Positions 24,942 to 32,566 of a stretch of 34,680 nt of DNA are shown here, piece by piece. The translations under genes were made by a program, and so were the position numbers. Source of the stretch: Rhodospirillaceae bacterium (GTDB lineage Bacteria > Pseudomonadota > Alphaproteobacteria > Rhodospirillales > Rhodospirillaceae); assembly GCA_020852595.1 (NCBI GenBank), contig JADZAK010000113.1, positions 1-34,680 on the forward strand, written 5' to 3'. Under the pieces are notes generated by a model. It was not told the DNA's origin. It saw nothing but the letters and a program-made list of their open reading frames with translations, and ran no database searches. Position 1 is the stretch's first letter; the number at the start of each line of letters is the position of its first letter.

Positions 24942-25836
24942 AGTCTATCTCCGGCAAGTCGCGCTTCTCTTGCGCGTCTTGCCGGATGTGGCGGCCGAGG
25001 CGTGTTTCGCGCTGAAGGGCGGCACAGCCATCAATCTCTTTCTACGCGATATGCCGCGCCTGTCCGTCGATATTGACCTCACATATCTGCCGGTCGAACC
25101 GCGCGCGGATTCGCTTCGCGCCATAGATGCCGCCTTGGCGCGGATCAAACAGCGCATCCAAGGCCGTGTGCCGCGTGTCCAAATCAGGGAGACGCGCAAT
25201 GAAGGTGCGGTGACGCGGCTGCTTGTACGGGCCGACAACGCCCAAATCAAAATCGAGGTGACACCGGTTCTGCGCGGTTGCGTTCTTGAGCCTCGATTGC
25301 TTCCCGTATCGGCGAAGGTCGAAGACACTTTCGCCTTTGCAGAAACCCAAGTCGTCTCATTTGCCGACCTCTACGGCGGTAAACTTGTCGCGGCCCTAGA
25401 TCGGCAGCACCCGCGCGATTTCTTCGATGTGCGGGAGCTGCTTGCAGAGGAAGGCGTGGACGACACGCTCCGGCGGGCTTTTGTCGTCTATGTCCTGAGC
25501 AGCAGCGAGCCCATCGCCAAGCTCCTGACGCCGCCCCGCAAGGACATCAGCAAGGAGTTTCTACGCGCTTTTGAGGGTATGATGGCCGAGCCGGTGCCCC
25601 TGGTGGAATTGACAAATGCGCGCGATGCCATGATTGATACGGTGGTTGGCAACATGCCGGTTGCACACCGCCAGTTTCTCGTTTCCTTCGCGCGGGGTGA
25701 GCCGGATTGGGCGCTTCTCGACGTAGCCGGGGCCGATCAGTTGCCCGCCGTCCGTTGGCGTCAGCAGAAACTCGACCAGCTCTCCCAGGATGAGCGTGCG
25801 GCGCTGGCGGCGGAGCTTGAGCAGGTTTGGGTGTAA
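24928..25836 (+). CDS. abiEii: AbiEii-family nucleotidyltransferase toxin
   Basis: About 302 residues from GTG 24928, chosen because GGAGGA (24917-24922) lies five bases upstream inside the antitoxin gene. The nucleotidyltransferase core is intact: Gly31-Gly32-Thr33 with Asn36 (LKGGTAINLF), Asp48 and Asp50 (SVDIDLTYLP), the IKIEVTP strand (about 108-114), and the family motif around LYGGKLVAALDRQHPRDFFD (about 146-165). AbiEii toxins transfer nucleotides, reported for relatives to act on tRNA acceptor ends, and cause growth arrest or phage abortive infection. The target of this copy is not known. All catalytic motifs are present, so the toxin looks functional. The pair lies between a DUF4153 gene and ettA with no integrase nearby. 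Confidence 0.9.
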   Translation: MAYSEVYLRQVALLLRVLPDVAAEACFALKGGTAINLFLRDMPRLSVDIDLTYLPVEPRADSLRAIDAALARIKQRIQGRVPRVQIRETRNEGAVTRLLVRADNAQIKIEVTPVLRGCVLEPRLLPVSAKVEDTFAFAETQVVSFADLYGGKLVAALDRQHPRDFFDVRELLAEEGVDDTLRRAFVVYVLSSSEPIAKLLTPPRKDISKEFLRAFEGMMAEPVPLVELTNARDAMIDTVVGNMPVAHRQFLVSFARGEPDWALLDVAGADQLPAVRWRQQKLDQLSQDERAALAAELEQVWV

Positions 25837-26022
25837 GGAATGAGGGTAATGCGGCGGCTTAAAACGCGCCTTCTATCGGAGCATTTAGGCGGCATTTCGC
25901 GAGAAGATTGCGCTGCGGAAGCTGGCTGCGAGCCTCAACAAACTATGAGAAATCCGGATTCAGACCTACACGACACCTACACGACGCTTTTGGAGTGTAA
26001 ATTATGTTGAAAGATCAATAGT
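25837..26022. other. Gap between abiEii and ettA with an 11-bp tandem repeat
   Basis: No gene is evident. ACCTACACGAC occurs twice in tandem at 25964-25974 and 25975-25985. The sequence before it (about 25860-25955) reads like a decayed coding remnant, but I could not match it to a family. The ettA promoter and ribosome binding site must lie at its right end (GAAAG near 26012), and the Shine-Dalgarno is weak. Confidence 0.4.
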
Positions 26023-27702
26023 ATGGCAGCCTACCAATACATTTACGTTATGAAGGGTCTGTCGAAGACCTATCCGGGCGGCCGCGAAGTCGTGAAGGAT
26101 GTGTGGCTGTCGTTCCTGCCGGGCGCCAAGATCGGCGTGCTCGGGGCCAACGGCTCGGGCAAATCGACGCTGATGCGCATCATGGCGGGCATCGATAAGG
26201 AATTTAACGGCGAAGCCTGGGCCGCCGAAGGCGCCAAGGTGGGTTACCTCGCGCAGGAACCGGCGCTCGATCCTGCCAAGGACGTTCTTGGAAACGTCAT
26301 GGACGGCGTGGCCGAAGTGAAGTCGCTGCTCGACCGTTTCGAGGAGGTCAGCGCGAAGTTCGCCACTGAATTGTCCGATGACGAGATGAACGCGGCCATC
26401 GCCGAGCAGGCGGAGCTGCAGGAAAAGATCGACGCCGTGAACGGCTGGGATCTGCAGCGCACCTGCGAAATCGCCATGGACGCCTTGCGCTGCCCGCCGG
26501 CGGACGCGGACGTGACCAAACTGTCGGGCGGCGAGCGCCGCCGCGTGGCCTTGTGCCGTCTGCTTCTGTCGAAGCCCGACATGCTGCTGCTCGACGAACC
26601 GACCAACCATTTGGACGCGGAGTCCGTCGGCTGGCTCGAACGGTTCCTGGAAGAGTATCCGGGCACCGTCGTGGCGGTGACCCACGACCGCTACTTCCTC
26701 GATAACGTCACGGGCTGGATCCTCGAACTCGACCGCGGCCGGGGCATCCCATACGAGGGCAACTACTCCTCGTGGCTCCAGCAGAAGAAGAAGCGCCTGG
26801 AGCAGGAAGAGCGCGAAGAAGCCTCGCGCGCCCGCACCATCGACCGCGAAATGGAGTGGATGAGCCAGACGCCGCAGGCGCGCCGCACCAAGAGCAAGGC
26901 GCGTGTCGCGGCGTTCGAAGCGCTCGTGGCCGGCGCCGCCGAGCAGTCGCCGGAAGCGATGCAGATCATCATCCCCACCGACCAGCGTCTCGGCGGCACG
27001 GTCATCGAAGCCAAGGGCCTGACGAAGGCCTATGGCGACCGCCTCCTGATCGAAAATCTGGAATTCAACCTGCCGCCGGGCGGCATCGTCGGCATCATCG
27101 GCCCGAACGGCGCCGGCAAGACGACGTTGTTCCGCATGATCACCGGCCAGGAAAAGCCGGACAGCGGCACGATCCGCGTCGGTGAGACCGTGAAGCTGGG
27201 CTACGTGGACCAGAGCCGCGACAGCCTGAAGGACGACGCGACCGTGTACGAGGAAATCTCGGGCGGCCAGACGGAAATCAAGCTGGGCAAGCACACGGTG
27301 CCGGCGCGCGCCTATGTGGGCCGCTTCAACTTCAAGGGTTCGGATCAGCAGAAGAAAGTCGGCCAGCTGTCGGGGGGGGAGCGCAACCGCGTGCACCTCG
27401 CCAAGATGCTGAAGACCGGCGCCAACGTCATCCTGCTCGACGAGCCGACGAACGATCTCGACGTCGATACGCTGCGCGCCCTTGAAGTCGCGCTTCTTGA
27501 GTTCGCGGGCTGCGCCGTGGTCATCAGCCACGACCGCTGGTTCCTGGACCGTATCGCCACCCACATCCTCGCCTTTGAAGGCGATTCACATGTCGAGTGG
27601 TTCGAAGGCAACTTCCAGGACTACGAAGAAGACAAGAAGCGCCGCCTGGGCGCCGACGCCGTGGAGCCGCACCGCATCAAGTTCAAGCCGATCACGCGGT
27701 AA
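26023..27702 (+). CDS. ettA: Energy-dependent translational throttle protein EttA (ABC-F)
   Basis: This 559-residue ABC-F protein has two nucleotide-binding domains and no membrane segment. The first NBD shows Walker [10 protein letters not shown] (about 42-50), signature LSGGERRR (about 167-174) and Walker [13 protein letters not shown]. The second NBD shows GPNGAGKTT (about 360-368), LSGGERNR and [12 protein letters not shown]. The inserted arm ([29 protein letters not shown], about 138-166) and the charged P-site tRNA interaction linker ([25 protein letters not shown]) are characteristic of EttA. It acts on ribosomes, gating entry into the elongation cycle according to the ATP/ADP ratio. 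It is likely a chromosomal housekeeping gene next to the acquired abiE pair. Confidence 0.96.
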   Translation: MAAYQYIYVMKGLSKTYPGGREVVKDVWLSFLPGAKIGVLGANGSGKSTLMRIMAGIDKEFNGEAWAAEGAKVGYLAQEPALDPAKDVLGNVMDGVAEVKSLLDRFEEVSAKFATELSDDEMNAAIAEQAELQEKIDAVNGWDLQRTCEIAMDALRCPPADADVTKLSGGERRRVALCRLLLSKPDMLLLDEPTNHLDAESVGWLERFLEEYPGTVVAVTHDRYFLDNVTGWILELDRGRGIPYEGNYSSWLQQKKKRLEQEEREEASRARTIDREMEWMSQTPQARRTKSKARVAAFEALVAGAAEQSPEAMQIIIPTDQRLGGTVIEAKGLTKAYGDRLLIENLEFNLPPGGIVGIIGPNGAGKTTLFRMITGQEKPDSGTIRVGETVKLGYVDQSRDSLKDDATVYEEISGGQTEIKLGKHTVPARAYVGRFNFKGSDQQKKVGQLSGGERNRVHLAKMLKTGANVILLDEPTNDLDVDTLRALEVALLEFAGCAVVISHDRWFLDRIATHILAFEGDSHVEWFEGNFQDYEEDKKRRLGADAVEPHRIKFKPITR

Positions 27703-27703
27703 C

Positions 27704-27724
27704 GTGAGAGGCGCGGCTCACTTT
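27704..27724 (+). terminator. Possible weak hairpin downstream of ettA
   Basis: GTGAG (27704-27708) and CTCAC (27717-27721) can pair around an 8-nt loop, followed by only three T residues. It is a poor rho-independent terminator and may be chance. Confidence 0.2.
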
Positions 27725-27763
27725 CGGCCCGACGACGCCCCGCAAGGACAGAGGAGATCATCG

Positions 27764-28111
27764 ATGATGAAGGGAAGCTGCCACTGCGGGGACGTGACGT
27801 TCGAAGTGGATGCGGAAATCGAGGGCCCGGTGATCGAGTGCAATTGCTCGCACTGCCGGCGTAAAGGTTATCTCCTGTGGTTCCAGCCGCGCCACAAACT
27901 CAAGCATGCGACGCCGGAGCATCACCTGGCGACGTACACGTTCAACAAACACGTCATCCAGCATCACTTCTGCCTGCGCTGCGGCTGCGCGCCGTTCGGC
28001 GAAGGGGTGGATCCGAAAGGAAACCCAACAGCGGCGATCAACGTGCGCTGCCTGGAAGGTGTCGATCTCACCAAGATCGAGCGGATGCCGTTCGACGGCG
28101 CGAGCAAGTAG
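27764..28111 (+). CDS. GFA-family zinc-binding protein (CENP-V/GFA fold)
   Basis: These 115 residues start at ATG 27764, preceded by GAGGAG (27751-27756). The zinc-ligand pattern of the GFA domain is complete: Cys6-x-Cys8 (GSCHCGDV), Cys26-x-Cys28-x2-Cys31 (CNCSHCRRKG) and Cys70-x2-Cys73 (FCLRCGC). The family is named after the glutathione-dependent formaldehyde-activating enzyme, but most single-domain members have no proven reaction, so only zinc binding is safe to state. It follows ettA by 61 bp on the same strand and may be co-transcribed with it. It is convergent with the exported protein gene at 28115. Confidence 0.9.
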   Translation: MMKGSCHCGDVTFEVDAEIEGPVIECNCSHCRRKGYLLWFQPRHKLKHATPEHHLATYTFNKHVIQHHFCLRCGCAPFGEGVDPKGNPTAAINVRCLEGVDLTKIERMPFDGASK

Positions 28112-28114
28112 CGG

Positions 28115-28747
28115 TTAATACGGCCCCAGCTTCCAAAGCGCGTCTTCCAGCGCTTTCAGTTTAGTGAAGTCGGCGGCGGGCAATTTGCTTTTCGCCGCGC
28201 GGATGAAGGCCTTGCGCTGCACGGCCTCGCCGTCGAAGACCGTGATGTAGGTCGCCGCCGCGTGCGGCACCGCGAGCTCCGGATCGTCGATCTGATTTTC
28301 CTTGGCGATGGACGCGAACAGCTTCTCCATCGCGGGCGCCCGCGCGCGGCGCGGGGTGAGGGTGGCCGGGTCTTTCCCCGGTTCACCGCGATCGATGAAG
28401 GCCCAGTCTTCCTTGCCCTGTTCGTGGTAGATGAGCCGCATGCGCGCGCCGGCCGAGGTCTCGTTGTCGCCGATGGACTGGAGCAGGATCCACTTGTCGC
28501 TGGCGGCGGTGGTTTCTTCGATGGACGTCCACAGCGCGCGGTAATCGTCCGCGCAGGTGGTCAACGCCATGTTGGCGCCTGCGAAGCCAATGGTGTCGCG
28601 GTAGAAGAGCTGACACTCACCCTTGAGCGGTTTGTAGAACGAGACTTCGTTCTCATAAGTCCAGCGCGGCAGTGCCGGCGGACTTTGTGCAAACGCGGGT
28701 GCGGCAAGAGCTAGTCCCAATCCAGCCGATATCACGAACCGCAGCAT
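28115..28747 (-). CDS. Exported protein of unknown function
   Basis: This 210-residue protein starts with a clear Sec signal peptide (MLRFVISAGLGLALAAPAFA, cleavage after AFA). The ATG is preceded by a purine-rich GAGGGCGAG. The mature part is soluble, with two Cys residues (GECQLF, LTTCADDY) that could form a disulfide in the periplasm. I do not recognise a family. It ends 3 bp from the convergent GFA gene and starts 27 bp after the stop of the CHAT tail frame on the same strand, so it could be transcribed together with the CHAT gene. Confidence 0.75.
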   Translation of the reverse strand: MLRFVISAGLGLALAAPAFAQSPPALPRWTYENEVSFYKPLKGECQLFYRDTIGFAGANMALTTCADDYRALWTSIEETTAASDKWILLQSIGDNETSAGARMRLIYHEQGKEDWAFIDRGEPGKDPATLTPRRARAPAMEKLFASIAKENQIDDPELAVPHAAATYITVFDGEAVQRKAFIRAAKSKLPAADFTKLKALEDALWKLGPY

Positions 28748-28774
28748 CTCGCCCTCGTCCCGAAAGGGAAGGAT

Positions 28775-29479
28775 TTACCAAAATGCATCCATGATACTGG
28801 TTAAAGCCACGCGGGATTTTTTGTCTATCCCTTCCTTGATGCACTGCGGACAAAATTTCAGGTGACCAGTCACCCAGCGTACGTCGTGTTCATTATTGAA
28901 ATAACTGGGACAATCCTTTCGTGCGGTGCGCCGGGCACTATGCGATGGGACGTCGGTCAGCGAAAAAACGAGTGCATTTGCAATCATCCGCTCGATAGCG
29001 CGTTCCCCGGCCATGTAGTCTAGGTATTCGTACGTGGAAAACAGGGTGACCTTGTCATCCAAATCCGAAACGGCGGCGTACAGATCCGTGTACTTGTTGT
29101 CCCTCATCGGAAGGTTCGTAAAGGCCACAAGGTAATCGACGCCGAGCTCTTCCCGCTTGCCGCGCAGGCGTTCCGCCACATTCTCAGCATTAAGATATGC
29201 CTTTTTCTTATGCGGCACGCGCCGCCATGTCCCGAGCGGCGCGATAATATAGACAGGTTCGAAAGCGTAGACGTTCTGGCAGTCGGTCAGCTTCTCCGCG
29301 ATAGCTTCCAACTGTGGGAGTGTCCTTTGCACGTCCCATAACGCAACGCGAGTCCTGCCGCGCGCCGCCTGGCGGCGCTCGCGCTTTATTTGCGCCGTGC
29401 GAGCTGCCGGTGTCTTAACCAGAGCTGCGGCGCTATCGTCACGCGCGCATAACGTGGCTGCGGGATCGCGTGCGAACAA
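28775..29479 (-). CDS. Downstream fragment of the CHAT gene, after an in-frame stop, with Cys-rich tail
   Basis: This 234-codon frame lies in the same frame as the CHAT gene and begins within 14 codons of its TAA (29521-29519). Translating straight through gives VAVN-stop-LITGEAIDWAVPVLFARDP, and the second half reads as the natural end of a CHAT domain. The frame is therefore best seen as the separated C-terminus of one 1,158-codon gene, not an independent gene; TTG 29479 would be the only early start and has no clear ribosome binding site. Beyond the CHAT end there is an Ala/Arg-rich linker and a roughly 180-residue domain ending in CPSYFNN...HLKFCPQCIKEG. This arrangement of Cys residues loosely resembles archaemetzincin-type zinc sites, but no HExxH is visible. 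Confidence 0.6.
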   Translation of the reverse strand: MFARDPAATLCARDDSAAALVKTPAARTAQIKRERRQAARGRTRVALWDVQRTLPQLEAIAEKLTDCQNVYAFEPVYIIAPLGTWRRVPHKKKAYLNAENVAERLRGKREELGVDYLVAFTNLPMRDNKYTDLYAAVSDLDDKVTLFSTYEYLDYMAGERAIERMIANALVFSLTDVPSHSARRTARKDCPSYFNNEHDVRWVTGHLKFCPQCIKEGIDKKSRVALTSIMDAFW

Positions 29480-29518
29480 GACCGGTACCGCCCAGTCGAT
29501 GGCTTCGCCCGTGATCAG

Positions 29519-32248
29519 TTAGTTCACCGCGACGCGCGCCTCACGGGTCGCATCACCAATCGTGCGCCCTTTCGCAAGCATCCAATAGAGGTGGCGCGCA
29601 AACGCCGTCGCCGAGACATCGAGAACGCTGTATTGGTTGCCGATGACGGCCGGAACACCGGCTTCCACGAGAGCCGGGGCGATCCCTCTATTGAAATCCG
29701 CCAAACCGCCTTTGCCGGTCTCGCACGCATTCAGGAATACGAGACGTATATTTCGGCGACACACAATCTGCTGTAGGACAGACGCCTCGATCTTCTGTAT
29801 CCCGCCCGTCTGATTCTCGAAGACGAGGCACGCGGTATCTGTTCTCTGATTGTATTCGCCGTGACCGATGAAGTGCAAAATGTCGTGTTGACTGGTTTCC
29901 AACTCCTGGTGAAGCATGTCCGGCGTAGCGTCGAGCAATACGGTCACGCGAGCGAGATTGGCGTCAATCAGACGCTTGAAGCCGGTGAGGATGACCTCGC
30001 GCTCCTGATCATGTCCCAGATACGCAAGGCCCAACGGCTGCGCGACTACGACTAGAATGCGTAGTTGAGTCGAGAGTTCGGGGAAACGATCCCCCGGCAC
30101 GCCAGTGATGACGTTGCGCGTGAAATTAATCTCGGACGCGGCGAGGAAAGTTTTGCGTGCGGGGTCGTAGATGAACTCCCAGGGCAGATTGGCGATCCAG
30201 CCGATCTGCGACGTGAACATGATGTTCACTCTGCGGTTTTTCTGCTCAGCTCGCGCAACATCGTAAAGCCGTCTGACATTTCCCGGCAAAAGCGTTTCGA
30301 AGAGTGTGCAACCCAGCGCAATGAGTGCGTGAGCGTGGGGGAGGACGCTGTCGGCGCGTTCTCCGTTTATATACGCTTCGATCTCTCGCTGTGCCGTAAT
30401 AATTTCGTAGAAACGCCGGCCCGCATCCCCACCGCTTATATGAAACGGTTCGATTGCTTGAGCATTTCGAAAGGTCGCCACCAGCAGAAGGGGCGGCTCT
30501 TTCTTTTTCTTCCCGCTTCCGGCTTTTTTCTGATCTTCTTGTTGGACCGGTTCCTTTTGAGTGGCATTTGCATCCGTCGAAAGAATCGAGAGATAAAAAA
30601 TCTCGTCCGTCGATTCATCTTGCGGCTTGTGTTGCGGCCTTGCGAGGTCGATGGCGGTGGCCGGCGGTGGTGATAGGGGCGTGGCGAGTGGGGGAGATGT
30701 CATTGATCCCTCCAGAAGCGCACCCGCACCGCGGCGCGTGAGGTAAGGGAGATCGGTGCCAGGTTCGAGGATCGCGAGCGCGTGCGATTCCCCGCGAAGC
30801 GCGCGACATAGAAAATCGACGGTAGCGGGGCGGGAGAAGAACGAGATGTGACTGAGCGCCTCACCGGCCATATTCCCCCCGCGGCCGAAGCATCCAATGC
30901 GCGGACCCGGCACGGCGTCGTCAGCCAAAGGACCGAAGCGCCAGCCGCCTTCGGTAGGAACAACAAGATCGTTCGCCTGATTGAAGAAAAAATCGACGCC
31001 GACATCGGCGAATCTTTGCAGCAGCGACGCCGGGGCCTCAAAGTTAGAGGCGATGGCGGAGATTTCGACGTCGCGCGGCAGCATCGCACCGCTGCTTGCC
31101 AGGCGTTTCGGATCCATCGCCGATAACCCGGGCAGCGCGCCGACAACGCGGTGGGCGACCCAGGCCAGCCCCTCTGCGATGAACGACACGCCTTCCGTGA
31201 AGGGGTTCGCGGGAAACAGATCCATCAGATTGGACAGCCAAGTCAAAAGTCTGTCGAAGCGGTCCGGAGACGCGAGAGGTGTGCCTTGATTGGGACCCGC
31301 CACAAGAACCGCGCGGCGGATCCTGATGCGCCGCTTAAGCGCGTCGGGAATTCCAGGACTCGCAAGAGCGCGTAAAACGAGGGCGCCACGCGAATGGGTG
31401 ATGACGTCGAGCGTCGCGCCGTCCGGCAGTTCGGCGAGTAACGCTCTCGCGTTCTCTTCCGGCGTTTTGCTGACGGTGAAATGGTCAAAGACGAAAGTGC
31501 GGTCACCGTAGATCGACGCGGCCGCTTCCATAAAGGTCCGCCCGTCCGAGCCAAGGGTTTCTACCAGATCTGAGAAGCCACCCAACCCATCGGAGAATGT
31601 GCCGTGAATGAGCAGGAGATTCGGTTTGGCCGGATCGGTGCTGATACGCGATTTTCGTGCGACCGGTTGAAGCTCCTTTCCAGAAGCGGTGAGAGCTGCA
31701 AACTCTTTCAGTCCTTCGGCGCGTCCAGCGCGTTTCCATCTGTTCTGTTCCCACGCGCGCCCGAGGGTCGGCATCATTTTGTCGGCGAGAACGCCGGTCA
31801 CCTTGAGAAGGTAGGTCTTGATGACTTTGGTGACGGGGCCGCGGCGCCCGCCACTCCCCTCCGCGGGCAGCGGCACGGAAAAGCGTAACGTTCCGCCGCC
31901 GCCGTTGCGTCCGCGGCGCGTGTCGCCATCTTCCGGCAGGCGGAAGTCGATGGCGCCGGACTGGTGGCGGACCATGAGGACATAGGCGTCGCCCGCTCGC
32001 CGATGAATCTGGATGTCCAACGATGCGTGCGGTTCCGCGCCGGTCATGCGGCGCGCAGGATCGACGGCGAGCACCGCGCTGTCGAGGATCGAGAGCTTGC
32101 CTGTGTCCGCAAGCGCCGCCGCGAATGGGTCCTTTCGGATATCGGCGCTAGAGCGTCGCAGCGTCCAGCCAGAGTTTTCCGAGAGGCCAATGGTTGCGGC
32201 GCGCGCGACGGCCGGCTTCCTTGAGGGCAGGCGTTTCTTGGCGGTCAT
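29519..32248 (-). CDS. Alpha/beta-hydrolase-CHAT protease fusion protein, truncated by in-frame TAA
   Basis: 909 residues before the stop. After a beta-rich N-terminal region (1-200) comes an alpha/beta-hydrolase (about 205-500) with LLLIHGTFSD (oxyanion region), nucleophile elbow ITHSRGAL (Ser about 286) and a later HISFFS that may supply the His. A Pro- and Lys-rich linker (about 515-590, KKAGSGKKKKEPP) leads to a CHAT caspase-like domain (about 600-909) with catalytic His in ILHFIGHGEYN (about 797) and Cys in VFLNACETGKGG (about 839). CHAT proteases in other bacteria are activated by sensor domains and cleave partner proteins, often in defence. The fusion with a lipase-like hydrolase suggests a self-contained effector (inference). 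The catalytic dyad lies before the TAA, but the last CHAT strand lies after it. The transcript likely continues to 28775. No signal peptide is visible, so a cytoplasmic location is expected. Confidence 0.85.
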   Translation of the reverse strand: MTAKKRLPSRKPAVARAATIGLSENSGWTLRRSSADIRKDPFAAALADTGKLSILDSAVLAVDPARRMTGAEPHASLDIQIHRRAGDAYVLMVRHQSGAIDFRLPEDGDTRRGRNGGGGTLRFSVPLPAEGSGGRRGPVTKVIKTYLLKVTGVLADKMMPTLGRAWEQNRWKRAGRAEGLKEFAALTASGKELQPVARKSRISTDPAKPNLLLIHGTFSDGLGGFSDLVETLGSDGRTFMEAAASIYGDRTFVFDHFTVSKTPEENARALLAELPDGATLDVITHSRGALVLRALASPGIPDALKRRIRIRRAVLVAGPNQGTPLASPDRFDRLLTWLSNLMDLFPANPFTEGVSFIAEGLAWVAHRVVGALPGLSAMDPKRLASSGAMLPRDVEISAIASNFEAPASLLQRFADVGVDFFFNQANDLVVPTEGGWRFGPLADDAVPGPRIGCFGRGGNMAGEALSHISFFSRPATVDFLCRALRGESHALAILEPGTDLPYLTRRGAGALLEGSMTSPPLATPLSPPPATAIDLARPQHKPQDESTDEIFYLSILSTDANATQKEPVQQEDQKKAGSGKKKKEPPLLLVATFRNAQAIEPFHISGGDAGRRFYEIITAQREIEAYINGERADSVLPHAHALIALGCTLFETLLPGNVRRLYDVARAEQKNRRVNIMFTSQIGWIANLPWEFIYDPARKTFLAASEINFTRNVITGVPGDRFPELSTQLRILVVVAQPLGLAYLGHDQEREVILTGFKRLIDANLARVTVLLDATPDMLHQELETSQHDILHFIGHGEYNQRTDTACLVFENQTGGIQKIEASVLQQIVCRRNIRLVFLNACETGKGGLADFNRGIAPALVEAGVPAVIGNQYSVLDVSATAFARHLYWMLAKGRTIGDATREARVAVN

Positions 32249-32566
32249 GTATAGGCTCGCAGATTGGCGGTGGCGCGCGCGGTCACACGATGTTCTTGTT
32301 AGAACGGATCAAAAGCAGCTCTTCGTGCGAGCGAAAAAAAATAGACTGCTGCGGCGGAACGCCAATTCCCCGAAAGGCCGCGGCTTCTTAATGTGGCCGC
32401 ATGCTTTCATATCCCCGCGCCATCTTCAGAAGTCGGAGGCGAATGTACAAGCTGATTTTCTACTTTAATGCGAAAGCGCGCAGGGCTTCCCGTGTCTAGG
32501 GGGCGGCGGCGCGTTAATCCCCCAGCAATGGAAAGCGTACAAGAGGAGAGCGGCCAAAACGGCGGC
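32249..32566. other. Gap between the CHAT gene and the trypsin-like protease gene
   Basis: No gene is evident in these 318 bp. The sequence is less GC-rich than its neighbours, with an A-run at 32335-32342 and a small inverted repeat GTTCT-TGTT-AGAAC near 32290. It probably holds the promoter for the CHAT gene on the minus strand. No terminator with a clear T-tract was found for the protease gene. Confidence 0.35.

Noticed and set aside
27372-27379. Run of eight G residues inside ettA considered as a frameshift site
   Set aside because: It encodes the conserved SGGE of the signature motif and the frame continues intact to the expected C-terminus.
28775-32248. CHAT gene considered as part of a type III CRISPR caspase system (TPR-CHAT)
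   Set aside because: There is no TPR region, no Cas gene and no CRISPR array in the window. The CHAT domain is fused to an alpha/beta-hydrolase instead.
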